In this document: positions 24,201 through 34,199 of the stretch, one piece after another
Numbering within the stretch: the first letter of the stretch is position 1
How the letters are laid out: each line of letters starts with the position of its first letter
From: Plasmodium coatneyi
Lineage: Eukaryota; Apicomplexa; Aconoidasida; Haemosporida; Plasmodiidae
Assembly: GCF_001680005.1 (NCBI RefSeq)
Contig: NC_033560.1
Location: 127,501 to 191,500 of the forward strand
DNA: 64,000 nt
Reading direction: 5' to 3'
Program-made: the position numbers and the translations under genes
Notes under the pieces: generated by a model
The model's database searches: none
What the model was told of the DNA's origin: nothing
The model's input: the letters and a program-made list of their open reading frames with translations, nothing else

Positions 24201-27200
24201 CACGAAAACGACCGTTTAGGGGAAGGAGCCGTTAAAATTATACCACACCTATTGGAGGCTCCACCTCCATTGTCCTCCCATTCAAGAAGCGTAAAGTCAC
24301 CTACGACAAAATGTATACTGCCCAAATGGAAAACCACTCAACTGTGCAAAATGGTGGAAAACAAAAACGCTCCAATGTACACAATTCCGAGCAAGTACCA
24401 CAATAAATATGCACCCCAGAAGAAGATCAAGGCAATGACGACTAAAATGCAAAGCACGAAAGAAATGAAGCAAAAGGGAAGCATCACAATAAATGACAAA
24501 ATTAGAGGTGGATACAAATTGACGGCAAATAAAAAAGGGGAGACAAAACTGTCTGATGTGCAGAGCCATGATGCACCACATCAGGTAAGCAGTAAGAACC
24601 CCCACAGTAAAGGCACCTCCAAAGGGGAGCATACCCAGAGGAGGCAAATTGTAACAGAAAAAAGAGGAGAAAGGAACTATCTGATTTTCGCGAAATTGAA
24701 AAGTGGGACCACCAAACATGACATTCCGAAACGTCCAAAAAGTATAACTATCAAACTAGTTCATGCTAAGGAGAAAAATGAAAACAAGAAAAATATTCCT
24801 TCTAGCAATTTGATCATTAAAAAGCAAGTAGACAACAGACCAACCAAGAGCACACATGCAGGAGCTTCGTGGAAAGTGCCTATCCCTTCACACATGCAAA
24901 TACGCCAATCCAAAATGGCGAAACAGAATGGAAGAATTACCAACCAAGTAAATATAAAAAAATGTCCCATCAGGCAAGAAGCTATCCCTAGACAAACTGA
25001 ACAAAAAACGAAAGGGGAAATTCCAGAGGAACAAAAAAATAGTAAAGAAATTGCAGAAAGAACATTTCAAAGCGACAAAAAAAAGAGTGTCCAAGACGGA
25101 ATCATAAAAATAGACCACACTAAACATAAGGTTAACACCATCACACATACAGGAGTAAAAAAAAGAAAGTTACTCTCTGGTGCAGAAGCTAACGCAAGGG
25201 TCAAAGCAAGGAAGGTGCAAACCGAAATGATTCCCAAGAAAATCAACATACAAATGATGACCACAAAATTGAAGAAAAAAATTGAAAAGAATGACCAAAG
25301 TGCCAATAATGAAGAAGGGCAAAGAGTGAACTCCGCTTCTGATGTAAAAGTATCGGCCAGCAAAGAGACGACCCCCTCAGTGGTGAACCCACTTAAAAAG
25401 GTGAATACAGAATGTATCCATATATTACTAGAAAAGAAAAACAGGACACACTTCACCAATCCAAAGGAAGAGGCCATACTGCGTCTGTTTAAAAAAGACG
25501 TTCAAAAAAATTCCCGCAATAAAGACATCCAAATGAGCTTCTCTCTTTATGTAAGCTCACCCGTTGTGAACCCTCCAATGGGACAACACCTGTATAGCGC
25601 ATTCTCGAACAGAATGTACCATCTGCTAGACACTGTTCATCTGAACCAAGTTTCCCCCTCTGATGAATTAGAACAGAAAAAATTAGCAAAAAAACAGAAC
25701 AGTATCTCACATGAAGGGGGAAATACCTATCTCTCATCAGCAGCACAAGCATTCACAAAAATGAAAACAATGCTTACCATTCATTTCTACCAAACGGAAG
25801 GGATCAACTCTGTAAGAAAATGCACCACTATGACAGTTCAACTTTTACAGTTCTATCAGTGGAGTGGTAAGAAGGCTAACCTGGTGGTAATGCACGGACA
25901 AACAGTATGCCTTAACAACGTGGAAGAGGTCAAATTGATGCACCAAGAGAAACCACACCTAGCAAACGTAGACACTGCTACAAAGGAAGAATGCAAAGAA
26001 CCCTCCACATGGCTTCAAGCAGAAGTGCACTCGAACCACTACGCTGCGGGGAAAGTAAAAAACGAAGACATTAACACGGAAATCGTAGGATGGGAGAATA
26101 AAATTTCCCACAGTACTATATTCATTACAGTTCCACTTGTAAAATGGACCATAAAAAGTATTATCATGTCAAGAGAAGAGGGGAAAAACGCCCCATTCGA
26201 AGAATCAGAAAAGAAGATAGATCCTGCAAAAATTAGTGCAATGCATTATCAAATTACAACACTCGATGGGGACAATAAGCTGACTTCAGATAAAGTCCAG
26301 ACAAAAAAAATGTGCGCTAACGTAGCCAAAAAAGGAAATACATATGTTCTGGCCAAAAAAGAAAATTATGAGCTGGGGAAGTTGCCAAGTGTCGATGATG
26401 AAAAAGGCAGAATGACATCAACATGTCTCACAGGCACGAATATAGAAGATCCGAAAAAAGATGTAGTTACCATAAAGGGGATTATACGTGAAGGATTCGC
26501 TGAAGGGAAAGGGACTCTAATGATTAAGGACCTAAAGGAGGGCTCTCAACAAATGGAAAACGGGAACCCGGTTCAGTTATCATATGAGAACCCATTCGAG
26601 CTGAAAAGTGGGAGCCCGGTTCAGGTATCATGTGAAAACCCATTCGAGCTGAAAAGTGGGAACCCGGTTCAGTTACCACACACGAACGATAATAAAATGA
26701 CAAACCAAACCACGCAACCACCCAACGGAGACATCGAAAAGGAGATTTTCACAATCAAACAACTAATAAAGGAAATTCTAACAGAAATGAAAAACGGACT
26801 TGTGAAAGAAGCGAAGACGAAAAAATCGAAAAATTCTAAGAAGGAAAAATGGCGACTTAAAGGAGTTAACGGAAATGCTGGCATAAACAATTTAAATAAA
26901 AAGGGTTCAAAATGGAAAAAGGGAAAGGACACCTCCATTGAAAAGGTAAAAGAGAAAGACATAAATGTAACTGCCTCAGTTAGCAAAATGAAACTTCCCA
27001 CTTTGGAAGTAGGACGTATAATGAATGCTCTGGAAAAGGATTGTGTAATAAGCATATCAACCGAGGAAGATGTGCAAACGTCTACTCGCGAAGTTACAGC
27101 GGTGTCGGATGTAAGCGATGAAAGTGAAGTCGTGGTGGGAGCTGAGTTAAGTGACGCTGATGACGCCATGATGCTGGAAGATGTGCTTTGCCGAAACGAT

Positions 27201-28589
27201 GTTATTGTGGGGCACTCTGTTAGTTACAACAGCGCCTCTACGATGCTGGAGGACCTACACGACCAAGACAATGTTATGCTCATGGAAAATGCAAGTGAGC
27301 ACATTGACGTCGTGGTGGTAGAGGATGTAGGCAGCGAAAATGCCCCCATCATGGTGGAGGACGTAGGTAGGGAAATATTCCCCATGATGGTAAATACGCC
27401 TAGTCAAACCGTCCCCCGCTTAGTGGACGATCTACAGGGAGAAATCGAAGTGCCAAATCTAGTAGATGAGCTCGTCTGCGGGTTGGAGGACTACAAACCA
27501 AGCAACGAAAACAAAATGGATGATGCTCCCTGTAGGGACGCAAAAAAGGAAGAAATACGTCAAGAAATTAAAAAGTTAATCGAAATGGTAAAAGAACTGA
27601 AACGAGAATACACGAAAGAAATGGAAAAGGAAAAATGCATGATAACATATTCAGATGAAACGAATGTGAACGCACAAATAATAGACCTTCCCTTTGACGA
27701 GGATCGGACCATGTTAGAGGACTCACCAGCGGGTATTTTAACCCTTCAAATGAAGGAGGAAAAAACAGAAAAGGAATTTCAACATGGGATGATAAAAGAT
27801 CACGAAGAGGAACAGTCTTACCAACTGGATGTAAACAAAATAGCAACCACACTGCCCGAGCAAATCAACCTAAAACAAAAGTCAAAAAGTTGCAACGATT
27901 TGGAAAATTCCAAGGCGGATAACGCCACTACACATTCCTCAAGACCAACATGTACCAAAAGAAAAAACAGTCTGAACGAAAGGGTTAAACTAAAACTAAT
28001 GATGCGACAGAGCCTTAAAATGGGCAATTCGAACGAGGCAAAAGTGAAGAAGAGGAAAGAAAAAGAAAAACTGAAGCAAATTTTAAAAGATATTTTGAAC
28101 GCGGAAACGATTAGGATATTTCTTAACGATCAGGCTGCTGAAAATGATCTACACGAGTACCAAAGAAAAAGAAGCTCGCCTCATGTGAGAGCAGAACGGG
28201 AGTATGTGAACGCACCCGGGGAAGCGGTTACACGTGCAAAAGAGGATACGTGTGTCCATTCGCCCACAAAAAGTGTAAATCCCTTAGGTGATAACCCCCC
28301 ATCGCCAAGTGCTAAAATACCCCAACTCGGCCAGGACATTTGTTACAAAATGGACCTGCACACCCTAAACGATCCCTGCGGCGAGATCCCCATCCATGGA
28401 AAAGAAACCGCAAAGGGGAAAAGACAAAATGAGAATTCCAGCACCATATCAGAAAGAAACGAAAAAATAAAGAAACTTATGAGCAGCAAAAGGGTAACAT
28501 TAAACGAAAGTTTAGCCATGAAAAGAGCATTTTTCAATGCACAGAAAAAGGCGGGCACGGAAGACATTACCGATGATTTCTTCTGTTAA
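21201..28589 (+). CDS. Large conserved Plasmodium protein, function unknown (2,462 aa)
   Basis: One uninterrupted frame of 7.4 kb. The first in-frame ATG is at 21201 (MGKEPPHSEG), after a 24-base A-run. I do not recognise a domain. The protein is very basic and rich in Lys, Asn, Thr and Ser over its first two thirds, with no signal peptide or transmembrane segment, and has many short KKRK-like clusters suggesting a nuclear or nucleic-acid-associated protein. Internal duplications include KSHETLLYELI followed by NDN at about residues 855 and 952, a 16-residue repeat (NPFELKSG core) at about 1788-1826, and an acidic stretch with recurring MLED / VEDVG at about 1990-2070. Short more conserved-looking segments sit near the N-terminus (residues 70-100, with a Cys-containing CDMHGQKCACL) and at the C-terminal end (NESLAMKRAFFNAQKKAG). 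It ends in FFC. Confidence 0.93.
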   Translation: MGKEPPHSEGMHLPVATHKRVKKRQSIQKGKQGRHSKWVIIKNNFGLLSRWNSPTQSTNANMKTSQVDKYFFIKPRTYFCDMHGQKCACLDKWNGNLVQFELSTKSGSRETEENQSDVTTGDETYRGATNNFAPNGGKFESPLCDKSKKVGKNPVKRSSSKVNGFTKRYLPTEGTAAYNTVTNAENTGNDPLSIFKTESDKILEHIKKWKMKRSTLSKRGQVPDYVVGRDIPSPSAKEVAPNYGNILRDKKRKKKKTDTCATLPKKLENFRTGEQAHCNYANGEKKDSPKNEAHIEGKTTQGGISHTMATPYNNNKVKRCYLKKEEISFSQKGSCNFNQLDDFHIVSGLTMERKLNLPGGNCPRHKTPSDLSSCSAGDRTNPANIPRTEGLYQNEQINQRKKRKIDTQSNRNALINKTNNCKELLSGFPAIRLKGGSENDAPHSSQIFSKQVKCVYLPKGNNQDIAFEGDLKWKNYILTNKSADAKGSTQSEKHSYDIYKAKGRKSDIKGFGTPSNNLNYAKKVIKIGTSQNIQHSATKKLNSEELTIGMKNIQNERRESQNRENGNKKTLTDGKVKFELGKRNTHSLDEAAKATRRSKQKKYNDNSAITTEEERGKKTSRKVTSHMTRLGKTPESNLGKRSNHNITLRQEKGTFGDANPTKRGTPDGSNNLPKRNMLTHSNGTKESKQLRRIKQMASTCKTAGFTNKNVQAKIRGKNNQSEVNKVKPTINDTAFQPSWDGKQKLEERKDARQPPSKAIHIDANKNTKGIFNSNFTAAPIYNILCTNLKVHEGMTDFNSHTSGQSENFSHEKTSPCSSGKTEYASSVSSPGHKSSEFSIVEEGKKETRSPKRPNYKSHETLLYELIHTNDNKSRIKQFIEQSEGRQNECTNLCSQNATHRSGTTEVNTNDVNVKTNRMNSPPGKCHNEGAPNDHQDKSQKSTSNGQKEDLRKSHETLLYELINENDNRVKILNFLKRSNGREISPSQGCDTEGNYPKHNGHENDRLGEGAVKIIPHLLEAPPPLSSHSRSVKSPTTKCILPKWKTTQLCKMVENKNAPMYTIPSKYHNKYAPQKKIKAMTTKMQSTKEMKQKGSITINDKIRGGYKLTANKKGETKLSDVQSHDAPHQVSSKNPHSKGTSKGEHTQRRQIVTEKRGERNYLIFAKLKSGTTKHDIPKRPKSITIKLVHAKEKNENKKNIPSSNLIIKKQVDNRPTKSTHAGASWKVPIPSHMQIRQSKMAKQNGRITNQVNIKKCPIRQEAIPRQTEQKTKGEIPEEQKNSKEIAERTFQSDKKKSVQDGIIKIDHTKHKVNTITHTGVKKRKLLSGAEANARVKARKVQTEMIPKKINIQMMTTKLKKKIEKNDQSANNEEGQRVNSASDVKVSASKETTPSVVNPLKKVNTECIHILLEKKNRTHFTNPKEEAILRLFKKDVQKNSRNKDIQMSFSLYVSSPVVNPPMGQHLYSAFSNRMYHLLDTVHLNQVSPSDELEQKKLAKKQNSISHEGGNTYLSSAAQAFTKMKTMLTIHFYQTEGINSVRKCTTMTVQLLQFYQWSGKKANLVVMHGQTVCLNNVEEVKLMHQEKPHLANVDTATKEECKEPSTWLQAEVHSNHYAAGKVKNEDINTEIVGWENKISHSTIFITVPLVKWTIKSIIMSREEGKNAPFEESEKKIDPAKISAMHYQITTLDGDNKLTSDKVQTKKMCANVAKKGNTYVLAKKENYELGKLPSVDDEKGRMTSTCLTGTNIEDPKKDVVTIKGIIREGFAEGKGTLMIKDLKEGSQQMENGNPVQLSYENPFELKSGSPVQVSCENPFELKSGNPVQLPHTNDNKMTNQTTQPPNGDIEKEIFTIKQLIKEILTEMKNGLVKEAKTKKSKNSKKEKWRLKGVNGNAGINNLNKKGSKWKKGKDTSIEKVKEKDINVTASVSKMKLPTLEVGRIMNALEKDCVISISTEEDVQTSTREVTAVSDVSDESEVVVGAELSDADDAMMLEDVLCRNDVIVGHSVSYNSASTMLEDLHDQDNVMLMENASEHIDVVVVEDVGSENAPIMVEDVGREIFPMMVNTPSQTVPRLVDDLQGEIEVPNLVDELVCGLEDYKPSNENKMDDAPCRDAKKEEIRQEIKKLIEMVKELKREYTKEMEKEKCMITYSDETNVNAQIIDLPFDEDRTMLEDSPAGILTLQMKEEKTEKEFQHGMIKDHEEEQSYQLDVNKIATTLPEQINLKQKSKSCNDLENSKADNATTHSSRPTCTKRKNSLNERVKLKLMMRQSLKMGNSNEAKVKKRKEKEKLKQILKDILNAETIRIFLNDQAAENDLHEYQRKRSSPHVRAEREYVNAPGEAVTRAKEDTCVHSPTKSVNPLGDNPPSPSAKIPQLGQDICYKMDLHTLNDPCGEIPIHGKETAKGKRQNENSSTISERNEKIKKLMSSKRVTLNESLAMKRAFFNAQKKAGTEDITDDFFC
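26562..26675 (+). repeat. 48-bp in-frame tandem repeat inside the large gene
   Basis: Copies start at 26562, 26610 and 26658 (the third partial). Each encodes G(N/S)PVQ(L/V)S followed by xENPFELKS. The repeat is nearly perfect at the DNA level (gagaacccattcgagctgaa), so it is a recent duplication and a likely length polymorphism. Confidence 0.9.
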
Positions 28590-29539
28590 TGCTCGTGATA
28601 GTACGCCAAGGTGACGATACATATATGTCCGGAGCGGGTAACACAACAGTGGGCAGTACGAAACATGCATTAGAGGAATAAAAAAAAAAAATAGATAAAA
28701 TCTAAGAGAGAAAAAGAAAAAAGGAGATAAAATAAATCAGAATAAAGCGCACCTCGGCACTTACCTTTCTGGATCATATATTACTTCGCGCAAAAGTACC
28801 AGTCGTACGTGTACATTTAAGTGTAAACATAAATTTAAAAATACGTGTACGCACATTTATTTCTCCCATCGGGGGTCCCAACCTTTGCGAGCTAACACCC
28901 ACTCACATGTATACACTTCCGCATGTTCGCATCGAATTACAAAAAAAAAAAAAAAAAAAAAAAAGAACAAACAAGATATGCGCATCGCGTACGTTTAAGA
29001 GGTGTACATATTATGATCGCCTGTCACAACACAAAGCGGAAGAGAAAAGGAAAGAAAAACTGCTAAATGTAAAGAGTAGCTAAACGGTTACAATTAATCG
29101 AACAAACAAACTAACAAACAAGCAGTCAAACAAGCAGTCAAACGAGCAGTCAAAACGATAAAGCGGAAAATACCAAAACCCTGAAACCTTTGCTAACGCA
29201 AGTATGTGTGCAGTGCAATCGCCCAGAGAAAAGAAACAAACGCGCCTTGTACACTCACCTACTCTGCGCTTAATCAGAAGAAAGGGGAGAAAAGGGAAAA
29301 AATGAAAAACCCGCTACTTCGTGAATGTGCATCCAAAACTGCATTAATAAGAGACCAAAAAGAAGAAAAAAAAAAAGAGCGTAATTGGTGTGAGCATACT
29401 GTATAAGGAAGAGAGGGAGGTAAAAAAAAGGGAACAACTCGTAGATAAGAAGCCCCCTCTAGAGATAGCGAAACAGCAGACGAAGAGAAGAACAAGTCGT
29501 GAACGCCACTAGCACCATCAACGCCGGTAACCGCCAACA
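28590..29539. other. Intergenic region upstream of the prolyl hydroxylase gene
   Basis: About 950 bp between two genes on the same strand. It contains a 24-base A-run (28941-28964), purine-rich sequence towards the 3' end, and a small 12-bp repeat (aagcagtcaaac, about 29118-29155) in the presumed 5' UTR. No gene was seen. Confidence 0.7.
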
Positions 29540-30910
29540 ATGGATACAACCCTTAGCGCCAAGAACCCCGAGGACACACAAAACAACAACAATGACAAGC
29601 ACGCAAGCAAGTGTGCAGACCAGAGGGAAGAAAACTACGACGCTATGAAGGAGAGTGACACAACCACTCAGGACGAAGCAAAGTCCTCGAAGTATGAAAA
29701 GAACAAATTCGGGATCAGACTTTACGAGAACGACCTAAAGTACAGTGACGACATTCAGACGATCATAAAAAAAGTTATTAACGAAAAGAATATCCATTTT
29801 TTTAAAAAGTACTCCTCTTTCCTCCTTTACCTAAGCAACGAGGTGGAGTACATCGACATCGATGATCGGAGCAAACTACAGAAGAAGGAAGCCAATGATG
29901 AAAACACCAGAGTGTTTTTTAAAATCCAGCTGACTCCAAAAAATATGAGCATTATTTATAATATACTGGACAAAAAAATGATAGAAAAAATATTATCCTT
30001 GTGTGAAAATAAATATAAGAAAAGCAAAACGTCCGTCGGGTATGCAACAGATAAACAGGAAAATTACAAAATAACAGACTCCTCCAATAGAACAAGTTCT
30101 ACAGTCTTTTTATACACAATTAGGGACCGATCCATGATTGAGCAAAACCAAGTAGATAACGAAAGCTCCATCGTCTACACAAAGGATGAAAGCATTATGG
30201 ACTTGGAAAATACCATTTGCAATTTGGTTAAAATTCCATTATGCTACTTGGAACCTTTAGCCATTGTAAAATATGAGAAAAATAATTACTTCAATGTGCA
30301 CCATGACGGGACCTTCAGAAGGGCTACTCTTCTAATATACCTGAACGATGTAGACCAAGATGGGGAAACCATTTTCCCTCATCATAATTTATCCATTAAA
30401 CCCATTCAGGGGTCCGGTATTTTCTGGTACAACAACATCCCCGTGGAGGATGAGTATGCCATAACGTACTGCGTAAACAGAATAAATGAAATTTCTGAGC
30501 AGGAAAGATTAAAATCTGCTCAAAATGTGGAAGCCAGTGTGAATCCCTCCGCTAGGCTACTGACAACACCCACGGCATCTGCTCAACTTCCCCCTTCGGA
30601 AGTCCACCAGAGTGCCAATTCCACCACAACAAATATGATCACCACAAATCTGAACACAACAAATTTGAGCACAAACGGAGATGACCTCTCCAGTACCTAC
30701 AAAAATCCGATCAACAAAACGGTGGACCTAATTAATTTTCTAAAAGATAAGTCCAACTTAGAAAAATTCTCCATCGATGTCATAAATGACGAACTGGGAA
30801 ATATGTACATCGCTGACATGACTATGCTGCACAAGGCCAACAAAGTTTCAGATGAATACAAATATGTGATAAATTGTTTTTTCAATATTAATATAGTTAG
30901 GAATGTGTGA
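29540..30910 (+). CDS. Prolyl 4-hydroxylase-like 2OG-Fe(II) dioxygenase
   Basis: Single exon, 456 residues. The family uses 2-oxoglutarate, O2 and Fe(II) to hydroxylate proline; protist members such as the PhyA type of Dictyostelium and Toxoplasma modify SKP1. There is no signal peptide, so a cytosolic or nuclear site is likely. The catalytic domain starts near residue 165. The iron motif HxD is His254-His255-Asp256 (in NVHHDG), followed by the expected ATLLIYLND, GETIFP and GIFWYN strands. The distal His and the 2-oxoglutarate-binding Lys are not where the chain reaches them in typical enzymes. They fit His431 and Lys441 (HKANKVSDEYK, the usual His+10 spacing), placed after a roughly 120-residue insert (about 305-425) that is Thr/Asn/Ser-rich. 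All key residues are therefore present. The N-terminal 50 residues are acidic and low complexity. Substrate unknown. Confidence 0.88.
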   Translation: MDTTLSAKNPEDTQNNNNDKHASKCADQREENYDAMKESDTTTQDEAKSSKYEKNKFGIRLYENDLKYSDDIQTIIKKVINEKNIHFFKKYSSFLLYLSNEVEYIDIDDRSKLQKKEANDENTRVFFKIQLTPKNMSIIYNILDKKMIEKILSLCENKYKKSKTSVGYATDKQENYKITDSSNRTSSTVFLYTIRDRSMIEQNQVDNESSIVYTKDESIMDLENTICNLVKIPLCYLEPLAIVKYEKNNYFNVHHDGTFRRATLLIYLNDVDQDGETIFPHHNLSIKPIQGSGIFWYNNIPVEDEYAITYCVNRINEISEQERLKSAQNVEASVNPSARLLTTPTASAQLPPSEVHQSANSTTTNMITTNLNTTNLSTNGDDLSSTYKNPINKTVDLINFLKDKSNLEKFSIDVINDELGNMYIADMTMLHKANKVSDEYKYVINCFFNINIVRNV

Positions 30911-32056
30911 ACGCTGGGTCTGCAATTTCGTGTGTGCATTTTTCCCCCCATTCTTTGAGGAGGGAGTAATCAGGCAGTTCCTGTTCAACATGTTCAACGT
31001 GTTCAAGCCGTACATGTGCTATACGGGGTGAACGTGGTACTTTTACACAGAATGAATACCATCAAGTGAACTAAAAAGAAGATAGCATTCCTTTTTTCCT
31101 GTTCAAACAGGAAACAATCGGGGCAGATGCACCGTCCCATGGAGCATAGCACCAATCGGGAAGTGCGTACGCGTTGGAAAAACACAACAAGGGGGAAAAA
31201 ACAAACAAGCAACTTCGAAAAAAAAAAAAGCGGAAGAGTCCAAATGATTAAATAACGTTACTTAAAAATATTTATGACATACGCATACCAAAAGGACATT
31301 TCGCATTTGTGCACACACGCGTAATGTCCACGCGAACCCGGTTGGCATATCTGCTTGGGATTTAGCTTGAGCTTTTGGAAAACCAACTGGTCTCTCCCCC
31401 GTCGTCATTTAGTTTGCATTACACAGTATATTTTTCTCCCTCCTTTTTGCGATGTATTACTGCTGCATTTTCACGCAATCAGCTTTGTAATTAGCTTCGA
31501 CCGGTGTGCAAAGGTGCAGACACGCAGATTACACCGCACCCGCGTTTGTAACGTTGCCCAAGGCCTATACCCCATTCCCCTCTAATTAAATCATTTGTGT
31601 ATGTTTTATCACACTTTGTTTAACCATGCGGGGCTGTACGTCGCCTTGCGGTATTTTTCCCTTTTTCCTTTTTTTTTTTTTCTGTCTTATAATTAAAAAC
31701 GTTTCATGATTTATTCATTCATACGTTTTTTGCACTTTTCCTTTTTTCTCCTTGTGTGCATGTCGCGTATGAATTTTTTTTTTCCCGCCATTCGGGTTAT
31801 TTATTTATTCCCCATCAAGGGGTAAGTTTATGCCGTGACCCGGGTGGCAGCGCGAATTGGTTGTCCCCCCCTAATACGACTTAACAAAAATTTGTCGAAT
31901 CTCCTAACTGTTTTACAAGGCCCTTCTTACGATATCTAGACGATTATGTAAGAATTGCCACATCATCGGGTGTAATTCCTAATGTACAATCTACGAAAAA
32001 TGGGAAAAATTGAAAAAAATTGTTAGGAATAACAAACCATTACACGTGGGGGTGAT
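30911..32056. other. Convergent intergenic region (P4H and LSm8)
   Basis: The 3' flanks of a plus- and a minus-strand gene meet here in 1.15 kb. It holds T-rich and A-rich runs, such as around 31670-31685 and 31218-31231. Open frames of up to 76 codons lack support. No RNA gene was recognised. Confidence 0.7.
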
Positions 32057-32743
32057 CTACATTTGTATGAACTGCACTCTTCACCAGTAACAACAAGGGG
32101 GGATTGTTTGAACTAGGTGTGCACTTTACATTCCACCATCCGTCATTATGCACGTAACGATGCAGGTGTATGTGAGTTAACTCCCCAAGAATATGCACAT
32201 GTCCCATTTTTCGGACACCTCTCCTTACCGGCTTCAACGTCTCTGGTTTTATCTTGTGGTGCAGAATATTCTTATCCACATCCTCGTCGATTTCACCAAT
32301 TAGGGTTCTAAGAATGGGGGAAGGAAAAAGCAGCACATGTAGCGGTTGCAAAAGGGGCGATGCTACACAAAATGGAAGAATGGTCCAGTTCGAGCTGGCC
32401 ACCTTCCTGACAAGGCATTTTTTCCAAATTACACTGTGTCTCCTCGTATGATGTACAGGCCCAAACTTATTTTCTCCAGCGATTCTTTGTAAATCCTCTC
32501 GTAGCAATTGCCAAGGATGATGTTGGTCGTCTGGTCGAAGCCTTTCAGTTTGCCAGTAAAAATTCGACTATCATTGGTTATGACTAATATTTCATCTGCA
32601 TTAGGGGAAAAAAAAAAAAAAAAAAAAATGTAACACATTTGGAGCAAACATATTTGTATGTTCCCCCATTGTTATCTACCCATTTGGGGATTTTTCCGTT
32701 TCCCCCTACTTTCTAAGTACGATTCGATGTTTATAGACGTCAT
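32057..32743 (-). CDS. LSM8: U6 snRNA-associated Sm-like protein LSm8
   Basis: Four exons on the minus strand: 32743-32710, 32595-32433, 32307-32229 and 32071-32057, with GT-AG borders and consistent phase. They give 96 residues, the same length as human LSm8. The start MTSINIESYLE matches the MTSALENYI type start. Sm1 and Sm2 motifs follow: VITNDSRIFTGKLKGFDQTT (Sm1) and LGLYIIRGDTVTLIGEIDED (Sm2, with the family IRGD and GEID). LSm8 is the subunit that distinguishes the nuclear LSm2-8 ring, which binds the U6 snRNA 3' oligo(U) tail, from the cytoplasmic LSm1-7 ring of mRNA decay. The last exon is only 15 nt (FIQM, stop); this is the least certain part, chosen by acceptor consensus, phase and family length. 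Confidence 0.92.
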
Positions 32744-34168
32744 GTTTGTGCAATTGTGTGGTTTTCCGATGGAAGGGTGAAGCTTAATGCCGTGGGGATA
32801 AGTACAGGTTTAACACTTCTACAACCCAAGGGAGGGAAGTCACCACAGTAGGAATGTTCCAGAGATGTGCTTTACAGCTGTGCATTTACATACGTGGGGT
32901 TACTTTCCCAACCCTATTTTCTGCTCTGCCAACTTGGGTTCGAAAAATCTTCTTCCACGTTCTTCCGATTAAGCTAAACAACTTCGTTACTTCCGCCAAG
33001 CTTCACCTTCACTATCATCAATAAAGCAATCCTTCGTAATGTTACGTTTACGAGTGAATATAAATCCCGCTGGATTTTTCCGCCCTCGTAAAAGTAACAG
33101 ACTCGGAGACGCCCAATGTGTTGCAGTTCTGATATGAACAAGATTGCCCCTTCAACTAGTTTGAAAAGGTGTTCCCAATTTTAACAGAAAAAAAAAAAAA
33201 AAAAAGAGTTAACTCTCTTAAAATGAAAAACATGTGCATACTCGCATACAAATATGTATATTATTTTTTGCATATTTCTTCCCACATGCTACATACAATT
33301 TTTCATTCATTTTTCACGTTTTATTTCGCTCCTTTTACCTTTATTTGCACTTAGAAAAAAAAAAAAAATTTTTATTTTTTACATTAAAAGGGTTGACCAT
33401 TACGCGGTTTCCTCACGCACATATTCGGACGCAGCAATTTGCAAAATAGAAAAAGGTTCGCCCCTTTTCCTCCACAAGGTAAACATAACATCGCACAAAA
33501 AAGTCCAAGTGGGTGCTGGTCACCCTCCGAAGAACAATTACCATTTTCACCCTATTACAACGTACACACTTTAATTAGTCACATGGAAGGGGACGGATTC
33601 CCGCCCCCACTTCAGGGAGACTTATCACAAATTAAGCAACGCAGCATCTGCACATGCGGGCAACGTTTGGCAAATTTCGACTGTGCAAGACCTACTCCAT
33701 CACCCCAAATGTATCGACAGCGTACTGGCTTACCCCTCTTCATGTAGGAGCCCCATTCGAATCAGTTTGCAAAAGGGAGTCTCAACTGTGACTCCGTTTG
33801 GGGGGTAGCTGACAAGAGAGACGCGGAACAAAGGGCGAAACTAACTGCGCAGTCTATTTCTTTATATATATATATTTTTCTATGCATTAGAATGTTTGTT
33901 AAAATGGTTTGTTACACAATACGCGTGGTTCAAAAACGTGTTCACTAAAAATGTAGGAACGGGAATACAGCTATCACTCCACGTGTGCAAAAGTGCAAAC
34001 ATGACGCATTGCAAACCGCGCAAGAAAACACAACTCCATACGGTAAGGATGCTCCAATTGAACAAAATATGGCGCAATGAATGGAAAAAAATTGCCACAA
34101 AAAGACGGGCACCAATTTGCGAGGCGTCTAAAAATGTACACGCACGCATAACATAACTTGAATTGTGC

Positions 34169-34197
<29 letters not shown>
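32744..34197. other. Intergenic region between prohibitin 3' end and LSm8 5' end
   Basis: About 1.45 kb containing the LSm8 upstream region and the prohibitin 3' flank. Long A-runs lie at 33187-33205 and at 34170-34195, the latter directly against the prohibitin stop codon. Several overlapping open frames of about 60-106 codons around 33169-33747 are low complexity and not convincing. Confidence 0.65.
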
Positions 34198-34199
<2 letters not shown>

